From the NCBI GenBank assembly GCA_036375165.1, contig DASUSI010000035.1, positions 1 through 64,000 of the forward strand: a DNA stretch of 64,000 nt, written 5' to 3'. The translations under genes and the position numbers were made by a program. The DNA is from WHSM01 sp036375165 (GTDB taxonomy: Bacteria > Actinomycetota > Actinomycetes > Mycobacteriales > Micromonosporaceae). This document shows, piece by piece, positions 40,089 through 47,638 of the stretch. The notes under the pieces were generated by a model. That model saw nothing but the letters and a program-made list of their open reading frames with translations. It searched no databases and was not told where the DNA came from. Numbering within the stretch: the stretch's first letter is position 1; every line of letters begins with the position of its first letter.

Positions 40089-43000
40089 ATGGGCTGGAAC
40101 AACCCACCGATCCCGTGGTCTGAACTGGAGCGTCGGCTGTCCGGCCGGCCTTCCGAAGATCCGCAGCGATCGTCGGTGGCTGATCCGCTCGCCGCCGACG
40201 GGGACTGTCCGGCGTCGCACGCCCGGCCCTCGTGTCAGCCGGTCCCGGTGGCGGCGGCCACCGAAGGACCTGGCCGAGCCACGGTTCCGTATGCCGAACT
40301 GCACTGCCACTCCAATTTCAGCTTCCTGGACGGTGCCAGTCACCCCGAGGAGTTGGTGGCCGAAGCCGCTCGGCTGGGGCTCGCCGGGCTCGCCATCACC
40401 GACCATGACGGGTTGTACGGCATGGTGCGGTTCGCGGAGGCCGCCCGCGCGCACGGAGTGCCCGCGGTGTTCGGCGCGGAGTTGAGTCTCGGCCTTGCCA
40501 AGCCACAGAACGGGGTGCCGGATCCGGAAGGGCACCACCTGCTGGTGCTGGCACGGGACCCCGATGGCTACGCCCGGTTGTCCCGGGCGATCAGCGAAGG
40601 GCAACTCGCCGGCGGCGAGAAGGGCCGGCCGAGCTACCGGATGGAGCGGCTGGCAGAGCTGGCTTCCGGCCACTGGCTGGTGCTCACCGGGTGCCGCAAG
40701 GGGGCGGTGCCAGCGGCACTGGCCGCGTCCGGTGCCCAAGCGGCAGCCGGCGAACTGGACCGGCTGGTGGTGCTGTTCGGGGCCGACCATGTCGCCGTCG
40801 AGTTGACCGACCACGGCCTGCCGTGCGACGACGAGCGCAACACCGCACTGGCCGAGCTGGCGAGCCGATTCCGGCTACCCACACTGGCCACCAACAACGT
40901 GCACTACGCCACGCCTGTCCGTTACCGGCTGGCCAACGCACTGGCGGCGGTACGGGCCCGCCGCAGCCTCGACGAGGCCGACGGATGGCTCCCCCCGGCG
41001 GGTACCGCGCATCTGCGCGGTGGGGAGGAGATGGCAGCCCGGTTCACGGCGTTCCCGGGCGCGGTGGCGCGTACTGTCCAGGTCGCCGCCGAGTGCGCGT
41101 TCGACCTGAACCTGGTGGCGCCGAACCTCCCGGACTTCCCACTGCCGCCCGGGCACACCGAGATGTCGTGGCTGCGAGAGCTGACCCGTCGAGGCGCATT
41201 GGACCGGTACGGCACCCGGGAGCAGGCCCCGGTCGCGTACCAGAAGATCGTCCACGAGTTGGACATCGTCGAGGCGCTCGGCTTCCCGGGCTATTTCCTG
41301 ATCGTGCACGACATCGTGGACTTCTGTCGCCGCAACGACATCCTCTGCCAGGGCCGGGGCTCGGCCGCCAACTCCGCGGTCTGCTACGCGCTGCGGATCA
41401 CCAACGTCAACGCGGTACGCCACGACCTGTTGTTCGAACGGTTCCTGGCCCCGGAGCGGGACGGGCCGCCGGACATCGATCTGGACATCGAGTCTGACCG
41501 CCGGGAAGAGGTGATCCAGTACGTCTATGACCGGTACGGCCGGCACAATGCCGCACAGGTCGCCAACGTGATCTCGTACCGGCCCCGCTCGGCGGTGCGC
41601 GACATCGCCAAGGCGTTCGGCCATTCGCCTGGTCAGCAGGACGCCTGGAGCAAGCAGATCGACCGTTGGGGGCCGAGTGTGACGGGCGATGGGAGCGGTG
41701 TGGCTGCGGCCCAGGTCGATGTGGACGACATCCCTACTCCGGTCATCGAGTACGCGAACGAGTTGCAGCGGTTTCCGAGACACCTGGGGATCCACTCCGG
41801 AGGCATGGTGCTCTGTGACCGCCCGGTGGTCGAGGTGTGCCCGGTGGAGTGGGCCAGGATGCCAGGCCGCACCGTGCTGCAGTGGGACAAGGACGACTGC
41901 GCCGCGGTCGGGCTGGTGAAGTTCGACCTGCTGGGGCTCGGCATGCTGTCCGCGCTGCACTACGCGATCGACCTGATCCGCGACTACCACGGTGACGAGA
42001 TCGACCTCGCCAAGCTGCCGCAGGAAGACCCGAACGTGTACGACATGCTCTGCCGGGCCGACTCGGTCGGGGTGTTCCAGGTGGAGAGTCGGGCCCAGAT
42101 GGCGACCCTGCCCCGGTTGAAACCCCGGAAGTTCTACGACCTGGTGATCGAGGTGGCACTGATCCGGCCCGGCCCGATCCAGGGCGGCTCGGTGCATCCG
42201 TACATCCGGCGGTGCAACGGGCGGGAACCGGTGACGTACCCGCATCCGCTGCTGGAGCCGGCGCTGCGCAAGACCCTGGGGGTGCCGCTGTTCCAGGAGC
42301 AGTTGATGCAGATGGCGATCGACGTGGCGGGGTTCGACGCTGCCGAGGCCGACCAGTTACGCCGGGCGATGGGTTCCAAGCGTTCCGAGGAGCGGATGAC
42401 GCGGCTCAAGGACCGGTTGTACGCGGGAATGGCCGGCAACGGCATCACCGGTGAGTTGGCCGACGAGGTCTACACGAAGCTGTCCGCCTTCGCCAACTTT
42501 GGTTTCCCGGAAAGCCACGCGCTGAGCTTCGCGTACCTGGTGTACGCCAGTTCCTGGCTCAAGCTGTACTACCCGGCGGCGTTCTGCGCGGCGCTGCTGA
42601 ACGCCCAGCCGATGGGCTTCTACTCTCCGAACTCCCTGGTCGCCGACGCCCGCCGGCACGGTGTTGAGGTGCGCCGCCCGGACATCAACGCGAGCGGTGC
42701 GAAAGCCACTCTGGAGCCGGTCGACCCGGCGTGGGGCAGCCCGGCATCCCGGGACGGGCACAGCCGGGTGTACCGGAGCGACGATGGACGGGAGTACGGC
42801 TACGGGGACTGCGGCGAGGCGAGTCCACCGGCGGTGCGGATGGGACTGTCCTCGGTACGGCAGGTCTCCACCCAGCTCGCCGAGCGGATTGAGGCGGAGC
42901 GGATGACCGGTGGTTCCTACCGCGACATGACGGATCTGGCCCGGCGGGTGGGGCTGACCCCGGCGCAGATGGAGGCGCTCGCCACCTCGGACGCGTTCGC

Positions 43001-43529
43001 CGGTTTCGGGCTCACCCGCCGTCAGGCGCTGTGGCTCGCGGGTGCCGCGGCGCAGGAACGTGCCGACCGGCTGCCTGGCACCTCCGCGGTGCCGCGCACC
43101 CCGGTGCTGCCGGGGATGGCGGACGTGGAACGGGCCGCCGCCGACGTCTGGGCAACTGGGCTGTCCCCGGACTCACACCCGGTGCAGTTCGCCCGGGCTC
43201 GGCTGGACGCCGCCGGAGCGGTCAGCATCGCGGGCCTGGCCGGGGTGCGACCCGCGACCAGGGTCCTGGTCGGAGGGGTGGTCACACATCGACAGCGTCC
43301 GGCCACAGCGGGTGGGGTCACGTTCCTCAGCCTGGAGGACGAGACCGGAATCCTGAACGTGGTCTGTTCGGAAGGCCTGTGGCACCGGTACCGCAGGGTG
43401 GCACGGACTTCCCCGGCGCTGCTGGTACGGGGCAGGCTGGAACGGGCGGAGGGGGTCACCAACCTGGTGGCGGAGCGGTTGGCTCCACTGGATCTTTCCA
43501 TTCGCACCGTTTCCCGTGACTTCCGGTGA
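40089..43529 (+). CDS. dnaE2: Error-prone DNA polymerase III alpha subunit DnaE2
   Basis: 1146 residues, full length. PHP domain near 68-330 (YAELHCHSNFSFLDGASHPEEL, TDHDGLYG), polymerase core with the Asp pair in GPPDIDLDIESDRREEV (about residue 458) and the third Asp in LVKFDLLGLGM (about 612), PNLPDFPLP and CQGRGSAANSAVCYALRIT. Two helix-hairpin-helix regions and an OB domain near the C terminus (ILNVVCSEGLW). DnaE2 performs damage-induced mutagenesis with ImuA' and ImuB. ATG with a weak GGGTGACCG upstream. Last gene of the SOS operon. Confidence 0.95.
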   Translation: MGWNNPPIPWSELERRLSGRPSEDPQRSSVADPLAADGDCPASHARPSCQPVPVAAATEGPGRATVPYAELHCHSNFSFLDGASHPEELVAEAARLGLAGLAITDHDGLYGMVRFAEAARAHGVPAVFGAELSLGLAKPQNGVPDPEGHHLLVLARDPDGYARLSRAISEGQLAGGEKGRPSYRMERLAELASGHWLVLTGCRKGAVPAALAASGAQAAAGELDRLVVLFGADHVAVELTDHGLPCDDERNTALAELASRFRLPTLATNNVHYATPVRYRLANALAAVRARRSLDEADGWLPPAGTAHLRGGEEMAARFTAFPGAVARTVQVAAECAFDLNLVAPNLPDFPLPPGHTEMSWLRELTRRGALDRYGTREQAPVAYQKIVHELDIVEALGFPGYFLIVHDIVDFCRRNDILCQGRGSAANSAVCYALRITNVNAVRHDLLFERFLAPERDGPPDIDLDIESDRREEVIQYVYDRYGRHNAAQVANVISYRPRSAVRDIAKAFGHSPGQQDAWSKQIDRWGPSVTGDGSGVAAAQVDVDDIPTPVIEYANELQRFPRHLGIHSGGMVLCDRPVVEVCPVEWARMPGRTVLQWDKDDCAAVGLVKFDLLGLGMLSALHYAIDLIRDYHGDEIDLAKLPQEDPNVYDMLCRADSVGVFQVESRAQMATLPRLKPRKFYDLVIEVALIRPGPIQGGSVHPYIRRCNGREPVTYPHPLLEPALRKTLGVPLFQEQLMQMAIDVAGFDAAEADQLRRAMGSKRSEERMTRLKDRLYAGMAGNGITGELADEVYTKLSAFANFGFPESHALSFAYLVYASSWLKLYYPAAFCAALLNAQPMGFYSPNSLVADARRHGVEVRRPDINASGAKATLEPVDPAWGSPASRDGHSRVYRSDDGREYGYGDCGEASPPAVRMGLSSVRQVSTQLAERIEAERMTGGSYRDMTDLARRVGLTPAQMEALATSDAFAGFGLTRRQALWLAGAAAQERADRLPGTSAVPRTPVLPGMADVERAAADVWATGLSPDSHPVQFARARLDAAGAVSIAGLAGVRPATRVLVGGVVTHRQRPATAGGVTFLSLEDETGILNVVCSEGLWHRYRRVARTSPALLVRGRLERAEGVTNLVAERLAPLDLSIRTVSRDFR

Positions 43530-43595
43530 CGGTCCGTCCGGGTCGCCGCGACGTTTTCGTGGCTGGCGGGGCGGGCACCGGGGGAGGTCCCGATA

Positions 43596-43601
43596 GGCTC
43601 A
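43596..43601 (+). promoter_or_regulatory. Probable -10 box for the methyltransferase gene
   Basis: TAGGCT at 43596-43601 would start RNA near 43608, 49 nt before the GTG, whose ribosome-binding site AAGGAGG lies at about 43643-43649. Confidence 0.4.
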
Positions 43602-43656
43602 CTGCGGCCCGTCGTAACCGGCAGCGACCAGGTGGTCCGCCAAGGAGGCAAACGTC

Positions 43657-44394
43657 GTGGAAGGCATTCGGGCACATACCGCCCCGCGTACCGCCGTGGT
43701 GTGGACCGTGCTCAAGGCCGAACTGGCGCGCCGGTCCGAGGCCGTGGACGTACTGGACGTGGGTGGTGGCACGGGCGGGTTCGCGGTGCCGCTGGCACGG
43801 GCCGGCCATCGGGTCACTGTCGTGGATGCCAGTCCGGACGCGCTCGCCGCGCTTGACCGCCGGGCAGCGGAAGCCGGGGTCGCCGGGCGGATCCAGGCCG
43901 TCCAGGGTGACGCCGACAAGCTGACCGATGTCGCCGGTCCGGCCACCGCCGACCTGGTGTTGTGCCACAGCGTGCTGGAAGTCGTCGATTCCCCGGTCGC
44001 GACAGCCGAAGCCGTGGCCGCTGTGCTACGCGTCGGCGGCGTCGCCAGTGTGCTGGTTGCCAACCGTGCCGCCGCGGTGCTGACCCGAGCCTTGGGAGGA
44101 CATCTGCGCGCGGCCGCCGCGCTGCTCGACGACCCGGACGGCCGGGCTGCCGGCAAGGACACCCTGCGTCGCCGGTTCGACGCGGCGCAGGCCGGTTCGC
44201 TGCTCAGTGATGCTGGGCTGCGGGTCGAGCGGATCCACGGGGTGAGGGTGGTGGCCGACCTGGTACCCGGGGCGCTGCTGGACGCCGAACCAGGGGCCTA
44301 CGACGCGCTGCTGGCGTTCGAGGCCCAGGCGTCGGCGCGCAGCCCATACCGGGACATCGCCACCCAACTTCACCTGCTGGCGCGGCGGCTGTGA
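43657..44394 (+). CDS. Class I SAM-dependent methyltransferase
   Basis: 245 residues. Motif I VDVLDVGGGTGGFAVPLARAGHRVTVVDASPDALAALDRRA binds S-adenosylmethionine; motif II TADLVLCHSVLEVVD and GGVASVLVANRAA follow. The C-terminal region resembles SmtA/UbiE-like enzymes; the acceptor is unknown. GTG start with AAGGAGG 8 nt upstream. Its TGA overlaps the GTG of the phosphodiesterase gene, so the two are coupled. A continuous small operon runs from here to dinB. Confidence 0.87.
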   Translation: MEGIRAHTAPRTAVVWTVLKAELARRSEAVDVLDVGGGTGGFAVPLARAGHRVTVVDASPDALAALDRRAAEAGVAGRIQAVQGDADKLTDVAGPATADLVLCHSVLEVVDSPVATAEAVAAVLRVGGVASVLVANRAAAVLTRALGGHLRAAAALLDDPDGRAAGKDTLRRRFDAAQAGSLLSDAGLRVERIHGVRVVADLVPGALLDAEPGAYDALLAFEAQASARSPYRDIATQLHLLARRL

Positions 44395-45704
44395 GCCGGC
44401 ACCGCGCGGACCTCACCGCCGGCACGCCAGGTGACGGGGGTCGCGGCGACGCTTCGAGGCCCGACGGTGCTCAGGTCGACGGCTTGGTGCAGGTGACACC
44501 GCGGTACGGAGAGGCCAGCCTGGCCGACGTGATTCCCAGCCTGCTCGCGGTGTTGGGAGTGCCAGGGGCCCCGGACGCTCTCGGCCTGTCGAACGGAACG
44601 CTGAGCGGGGTACGCCGGGTGGTGCTGCTGCTCGTCGACGGGCTGGGGCACCACCTGATCCCCGCGGCGGCCCCGGTGGCGCCGACCCTGGCGGATCTCG
44701 CGGCCGGTCGGCTCGGCCCGGCGATGCAGCTCACCGCCGGTTTCCCGTCGACCACGCCGACCAGCCTGGTGTCGATGGCGACTGGGGCGCCGCCCGGGCC
44801 GCACGGTGTACTCGGGTTCACCGTGAACGTGCCGGGCACCCGGCGGGTGCTGACCCACATCGTGTGGCGGGACGACCCCGATCCGCTGCGTTGGCAGCCA
44901 CTGGACACCCAGTTCGCGTTGGCTGCGCGCAACGGCGTGGCGGTCACCGCGGTGAGCCGTCCCGAGTTCGTCGGCACCGGCCTGACCGGAGCGATGTTCC
45001 GGGGTGCCACATACCGTGGGGCGACCTCGGTGGACGAGATCGCATCCGGAGTGCTGAGCGGCCTGGCGGCCGGTTCCCGTTCCCTGGTGTACGGGTACAC
45101 GCCCGAAGTGGACCGTGCCGGCCACCTCTACGGGGTCGGCTCCGCGGAGTGGCTCGCCGCGGTCACCGAGGTGGACAGCCTGTTGACCAGGGTGCTGGAC
45201 GGGCTTCCCCCCGACGCCGCGCTGCTGGTCACCGCCGACCACGGGATGCTCGACGTATCCGCCGACGATCGGGTCGATGTGGACACCCACCGCCTGTTGC
45301 GTAGGAACATCCGGGTGCTGGCCGGTGAACCCCGGGTCCGCTACCTGCACACCCGCCGCGGCGCCCGCGACGACGTGATCGCCACCTGGCGGGCGGTCCT
45401 GGGCGAGCGGGCATGGGTGGTGACCAGGGAAGAAGCGGTGGCCGCCGGCTGGTTCGGCCCGGTCCCGGAGGCACACCTGGCTCGGATCGGGGACGTGGTG
45501 ACCGCCTGCCGGGGGCGTACCGTGCTGGTCGCCACCCGCCGCGAGCCGCCGATGACCTCACGGTTGGTCGGGTACCACGGCTCGTCGACCGCGCTGGAGA
45601 TGGCGGTGCCGTTGCTGATCGCCCGGGGCGACGCGGCACGTGGTGCCACAGCGACGGGCGACACGGCCCCCGTCGTACCCGGTTTCGTCGCACCGGACCG
45701 GTAA
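44391..45704 (+). CDS. Alkaline-phosphatase-superfamily phosphodiesterase
   Basis: 437 residues of the type I phosphodiesterase/nucleotide pyrophosphatase group. VVLLLVDGLGHHLI (metal Asp), TAGFPSTTPTSLVSMATGAPPGPHGVLGF with the catalytic Thr/Ser region, YTPEVDRAGHLYGVGS (metal Asp and His) and LVTADHGMLDVSADDRVDVDTH (Asp-His, His). No signal peptide, so likely cytoplasmic. The substrate (nucleotide, nucleotide sugar or phosphonate) is unknown. The GTG start overlaps the methyltransferase stop by 4 bp. Confidence 0.88.
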   Translation: MSRHRADLTAGTPGDGGRGDASRPDGAQVDGLVQVTPRYGEASLADVIPSLLAVLGVPGAPDALGLSNGTLSGVRRVVLLLVDGLGHHLIPAAAPVAPTLADLAAGRLGPAMQLTAGFPSTTPTSLVSMATGAPPGPHGVLGFTVNVPGTRRVLTHIVWRDDPDPLRWQPLDTQFALAARNGVAVTAVSRPEFVGTGLTGAMFRGATYRGATSVDEIASGVLSGLAAGSRSLVYGYTPEVDRAGHLYGVGSAEWLAAVTEVDSLLTRVLDGLPPDAALLVTADHGMLDVSADDRVDVDTHRLLRRNIRVLAGEPRVRYLHTRRGARDDVIATWRAVLGERAWVVTREEAVAAGWFGPVPEAHLARIGDVVTACRGRTVLVATRREPPMTSRLVGYHGSSTALEMAVPLLIARGDAARGATATGDTAPVVPGFVAPDR

Positions 45705-45707
45705 CCT
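45702..45707 (+). promoter_or_regulatory. -10 box of dinB, leaderless transcript predicted
   Basis: TAACCT overlaps the last bases of the upstream gene and ends 7 nt before the dinB GTG at 45715; no Shine-Dalgarno sequence. No SOS box was found here. Confidence 0.45.
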
Positions 45708-45714
45708 GCCCGGC

Positions 45715-47001
45715 GTGGGGCGCAGGCAACTGCTGCGAGACGAGGGAGCCGACCGCAGCGGTCGGTTCGGACCGGACGCCGACGACACCGGCTGCGGCGT
45801 GCTCCACGTCGACATGGACGCGTTCTTCGCCTCGGTAGAGGTGCGACGGCGACCCGAGCTGCGCGACCACCCGGTGATCGTCGGGGGCACCGGGACCCGG
45901 GGCGTGGTGAGTGCCGCCAACTACCACGCACGGCGGTTCGGGGTGCACAGCGCGATGCCGATCGGCAGGGCGCGAAGGCTCTGCCCGCACGCGGTGTTCC
46001 TGCCCCCCGACTTCGACGCGTACACAGCGGCATCGCGTGCCGTGATGGCCGTGTTCCGGGACATCACGCCGTTGGTGGAGCCGCTGTCGCTGGATGAGGC
46101 GTTCCTCGACGTCACCGGGTGTCGGCGGCGGCTCGGTTCCCCGGTGCAGATCGCCAGGCTGGTGCGGCGGCGGATCGCGGAAGAGCAGGACCTCACAGCC
46201 TCCGTCGGCGTGGCCTCGACCAAGTTCGTCGCCAAGCTCGCCTCCATCCGGGCCAAACCGGACGGCTTGGCCGTGGTGCCGGCCGCCTTGGCGCTCGAGT
46301 TCCTGCACCCGCTTCCGGTCTCGGCGCTGTGGGGGGTGGGGGACCGGACCGCCGACATCCTGCACCGGCTGGGGCTGCGGACGGTACGCGACATCGCGCA
46401 CATCCCGGTGTCGACGCTGCGTCAGGCATTGGGCGTCGCCGTGGGCGAACACGTGGCGGACCTGGCGTGGGGCCGGGACCCACGCCGGGTCACCCCGGAG
46501 TCCGTGGACAAGTCGATCGGGGCGGAGACCACCTTCGACGTCGATGTCGCCGCCCCCGCACTGGTACGGCACGCCATGCTTGGACTCTCCGGCAAGGTGG
46601 GCGCCCGGCTGCGTCGGGCCGGGCTGGTGGGCCGCACCGTCGTGATCAAAGTGCGGTTCGCGGATTTTCGCACGATTGGCCGTTCCCGTACCCTGCGAAG
46701 CCCCACCGACGTCAGCCGGGAAATCTTCGACACCGCCTGGAGCCTCTACCAGGCGTTACCCCACGGGGAGCGGATCCGGCTGGTGGGGGTGCGTGCAGAG
46801 AACCTGCTGCCGTCGGCAGGCGCGTCGCTGCAACCGGAGCTGGGTGCCAGAGACCAGGGCTGGCGGGAGGCCGACCAGGCCGCCGACGCCGCCCGCGCGA
46901 AGTACGGCTCCGCCGCGGTCCGGCCCGCGAGCCTGATCAAGGACGCGACGTTGTACCAGGGCAGCGGTCGTCCCAGTGCTCCCGATGAGCAGGTGCGGTG
47001 A
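45715..47001 (+). CDS. dinB: DNA polymerase IV (Y family)
   Basis: 428 residues with an intact active site: VLHVDMDAFFASVEVRRRPEL (metal Asp), YHARRFGVHSAMP, and PLSLDEAFLDVTG (Asp-Glu). The HhH motif LWGVGDRTADILHRLGLRTVRDIA and the little finger (about 250-360) follow. Translesion polymerase acting with the sliding clamp. The GTG at 45715 (VGRRQLLRDEG) follows a -10 box. An earlier open frame has no coding character. A second Y-family protein, ImuB, lies 6 kb upstream and is inactive. Confidence 0.92.
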   Translation: MGRRQLLRDEGADRSGRFGPDADDTGCGVLHVDMDAFFASVEVRRRPELRDHPVIVGGTGTRGVVSAANYHARRFGVHSAMPIGRARRLCPHAVFLPPDFDAYTAASRAVMAVFRDITPLVEPLSLDEAFLDVTGCRRRLGSPVQIARLVRRRIAEEQDLTASVGVASTKFVAKLASIRAKPDGLAVVPAALALEFLHPLPVSALWGVGDRTADILHRLGLRTVRDIAHIPVSTLRQALGVAVGEHVADLAWGRDPRRVTPESVDKSIGAETTFDVDVAAPALVRHAMLGLSGKVGARLRRAGLVGRTVVIKVRFADFRTIGRSRTLRSPTDVSREIFDTAWSLYQALPHGERIRLVGVRAENLLPSAGASLQPELGARDQGWREADQAADAARAKYGSAAVRPASLIKDATLYQGSGRPSAPDEQVR

Positions 47002-47089
47002 CCGGCCGAAGCGGTACCCTCGGCTGGAACGGGGCATCAGAGTGGTCGAATGACCGTGCGTCTGGCTTTCCCCCCCGGTGACCCCCTCG

Positions 47090-47095
47090 TAGACT
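47090..47095 (+). promoter_or_regulatory. Probable -10 box of the DUF3040 gene
   Basis: TAGACT at 47090-47095 would give a leader of about 72 nt to the GTG at 47174, which has GGGAGGGG about 9 nt upstream. Confidence 0.45.
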
Positions 47096-47173
47096 TGCAG
47101 TAAGCAGCGGGACTCGCTGTGGACGGGGTCCGCCGGTCGTCCGGCGGCCGGCCTAGCCACCGGGAGGGGTGCC

Positions 47174-47560
47174 GTGCCGCTCTCCGAGCACGAACAGCGG
47201 CTGTTCGAGGAGATCGAGCGGTCGCTTGCCGAGGACCCCAAGTTCGCCTCGGCAGTGCGGGCGAACGACCCGCGTTCCAAGGTGCGTCGACGTCTCATCC
47301 TGGCCGGTGTCCTGGTGCTCGCCGGGCTGGGTGTGGTGGTCTACGGCGCGGTCAGCAAGGTCGCGGTGATCGGGGTACTCGGCTTCCTGATCATGCTTGC
47401 CGCGGCGGTCTTCGGGATGCAGTCGTACCGCCGGGGCCAGACTCCTGAGCTGCGCGCGGTGGGGGGCGCCGGAACGTCCCGGCGCACCGGACCACGCCGA
47501 GTGTCGTTGCTCGACCGGCTGGAGGCCCGCTGGCACCGCCGCCCTGAGGGCAATCGCTGA
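47174..47560 (+). CDS. DUF3040 small membrane protein
   Basis: 128 residues. Hallmark N terminus MPLSEHEQRLFEEIERSLAEDPKFASAVR, then two transmembrane helices (about 41-58 LILAGVLVLAGLGVVVYG, 62-80 VAVIGVLGFLIMLAAAVFG) and a basic tail. DUF3040 proteins are actinobacteria-specific; the homologue Rv2169c sits in the same neighbourhood between the mraZ and pknL regions. Function unknown. Confidence 0.9.
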   Translation: MPLSEHEQRLFEEIERSLAEDPKFASAVRANDPRSKVRRRLILAGVLVLAGLGVVVYGAVSKVAVIGVLGFLIMLAAAVFGMQSYRRGQTPELRAVGGAGTSRRTGPRRVSLLDRLEARWHRRPEGNR

Positions 47561-47638
47561 CCAGCGGGGCCACGCGTAACTCACCACCGTGGCCGCTCCG
47601 GCTGTCGGTGATCGCCCGTACTGAGTGATCTTCCGGTG

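Noticed and set aside
45640..45714. SOS box in front of dinB
   Set aside because: No TCGAAC-N4-GTTCGA-like sequence precedes dinB; only the site at 36743 matches the consensus.
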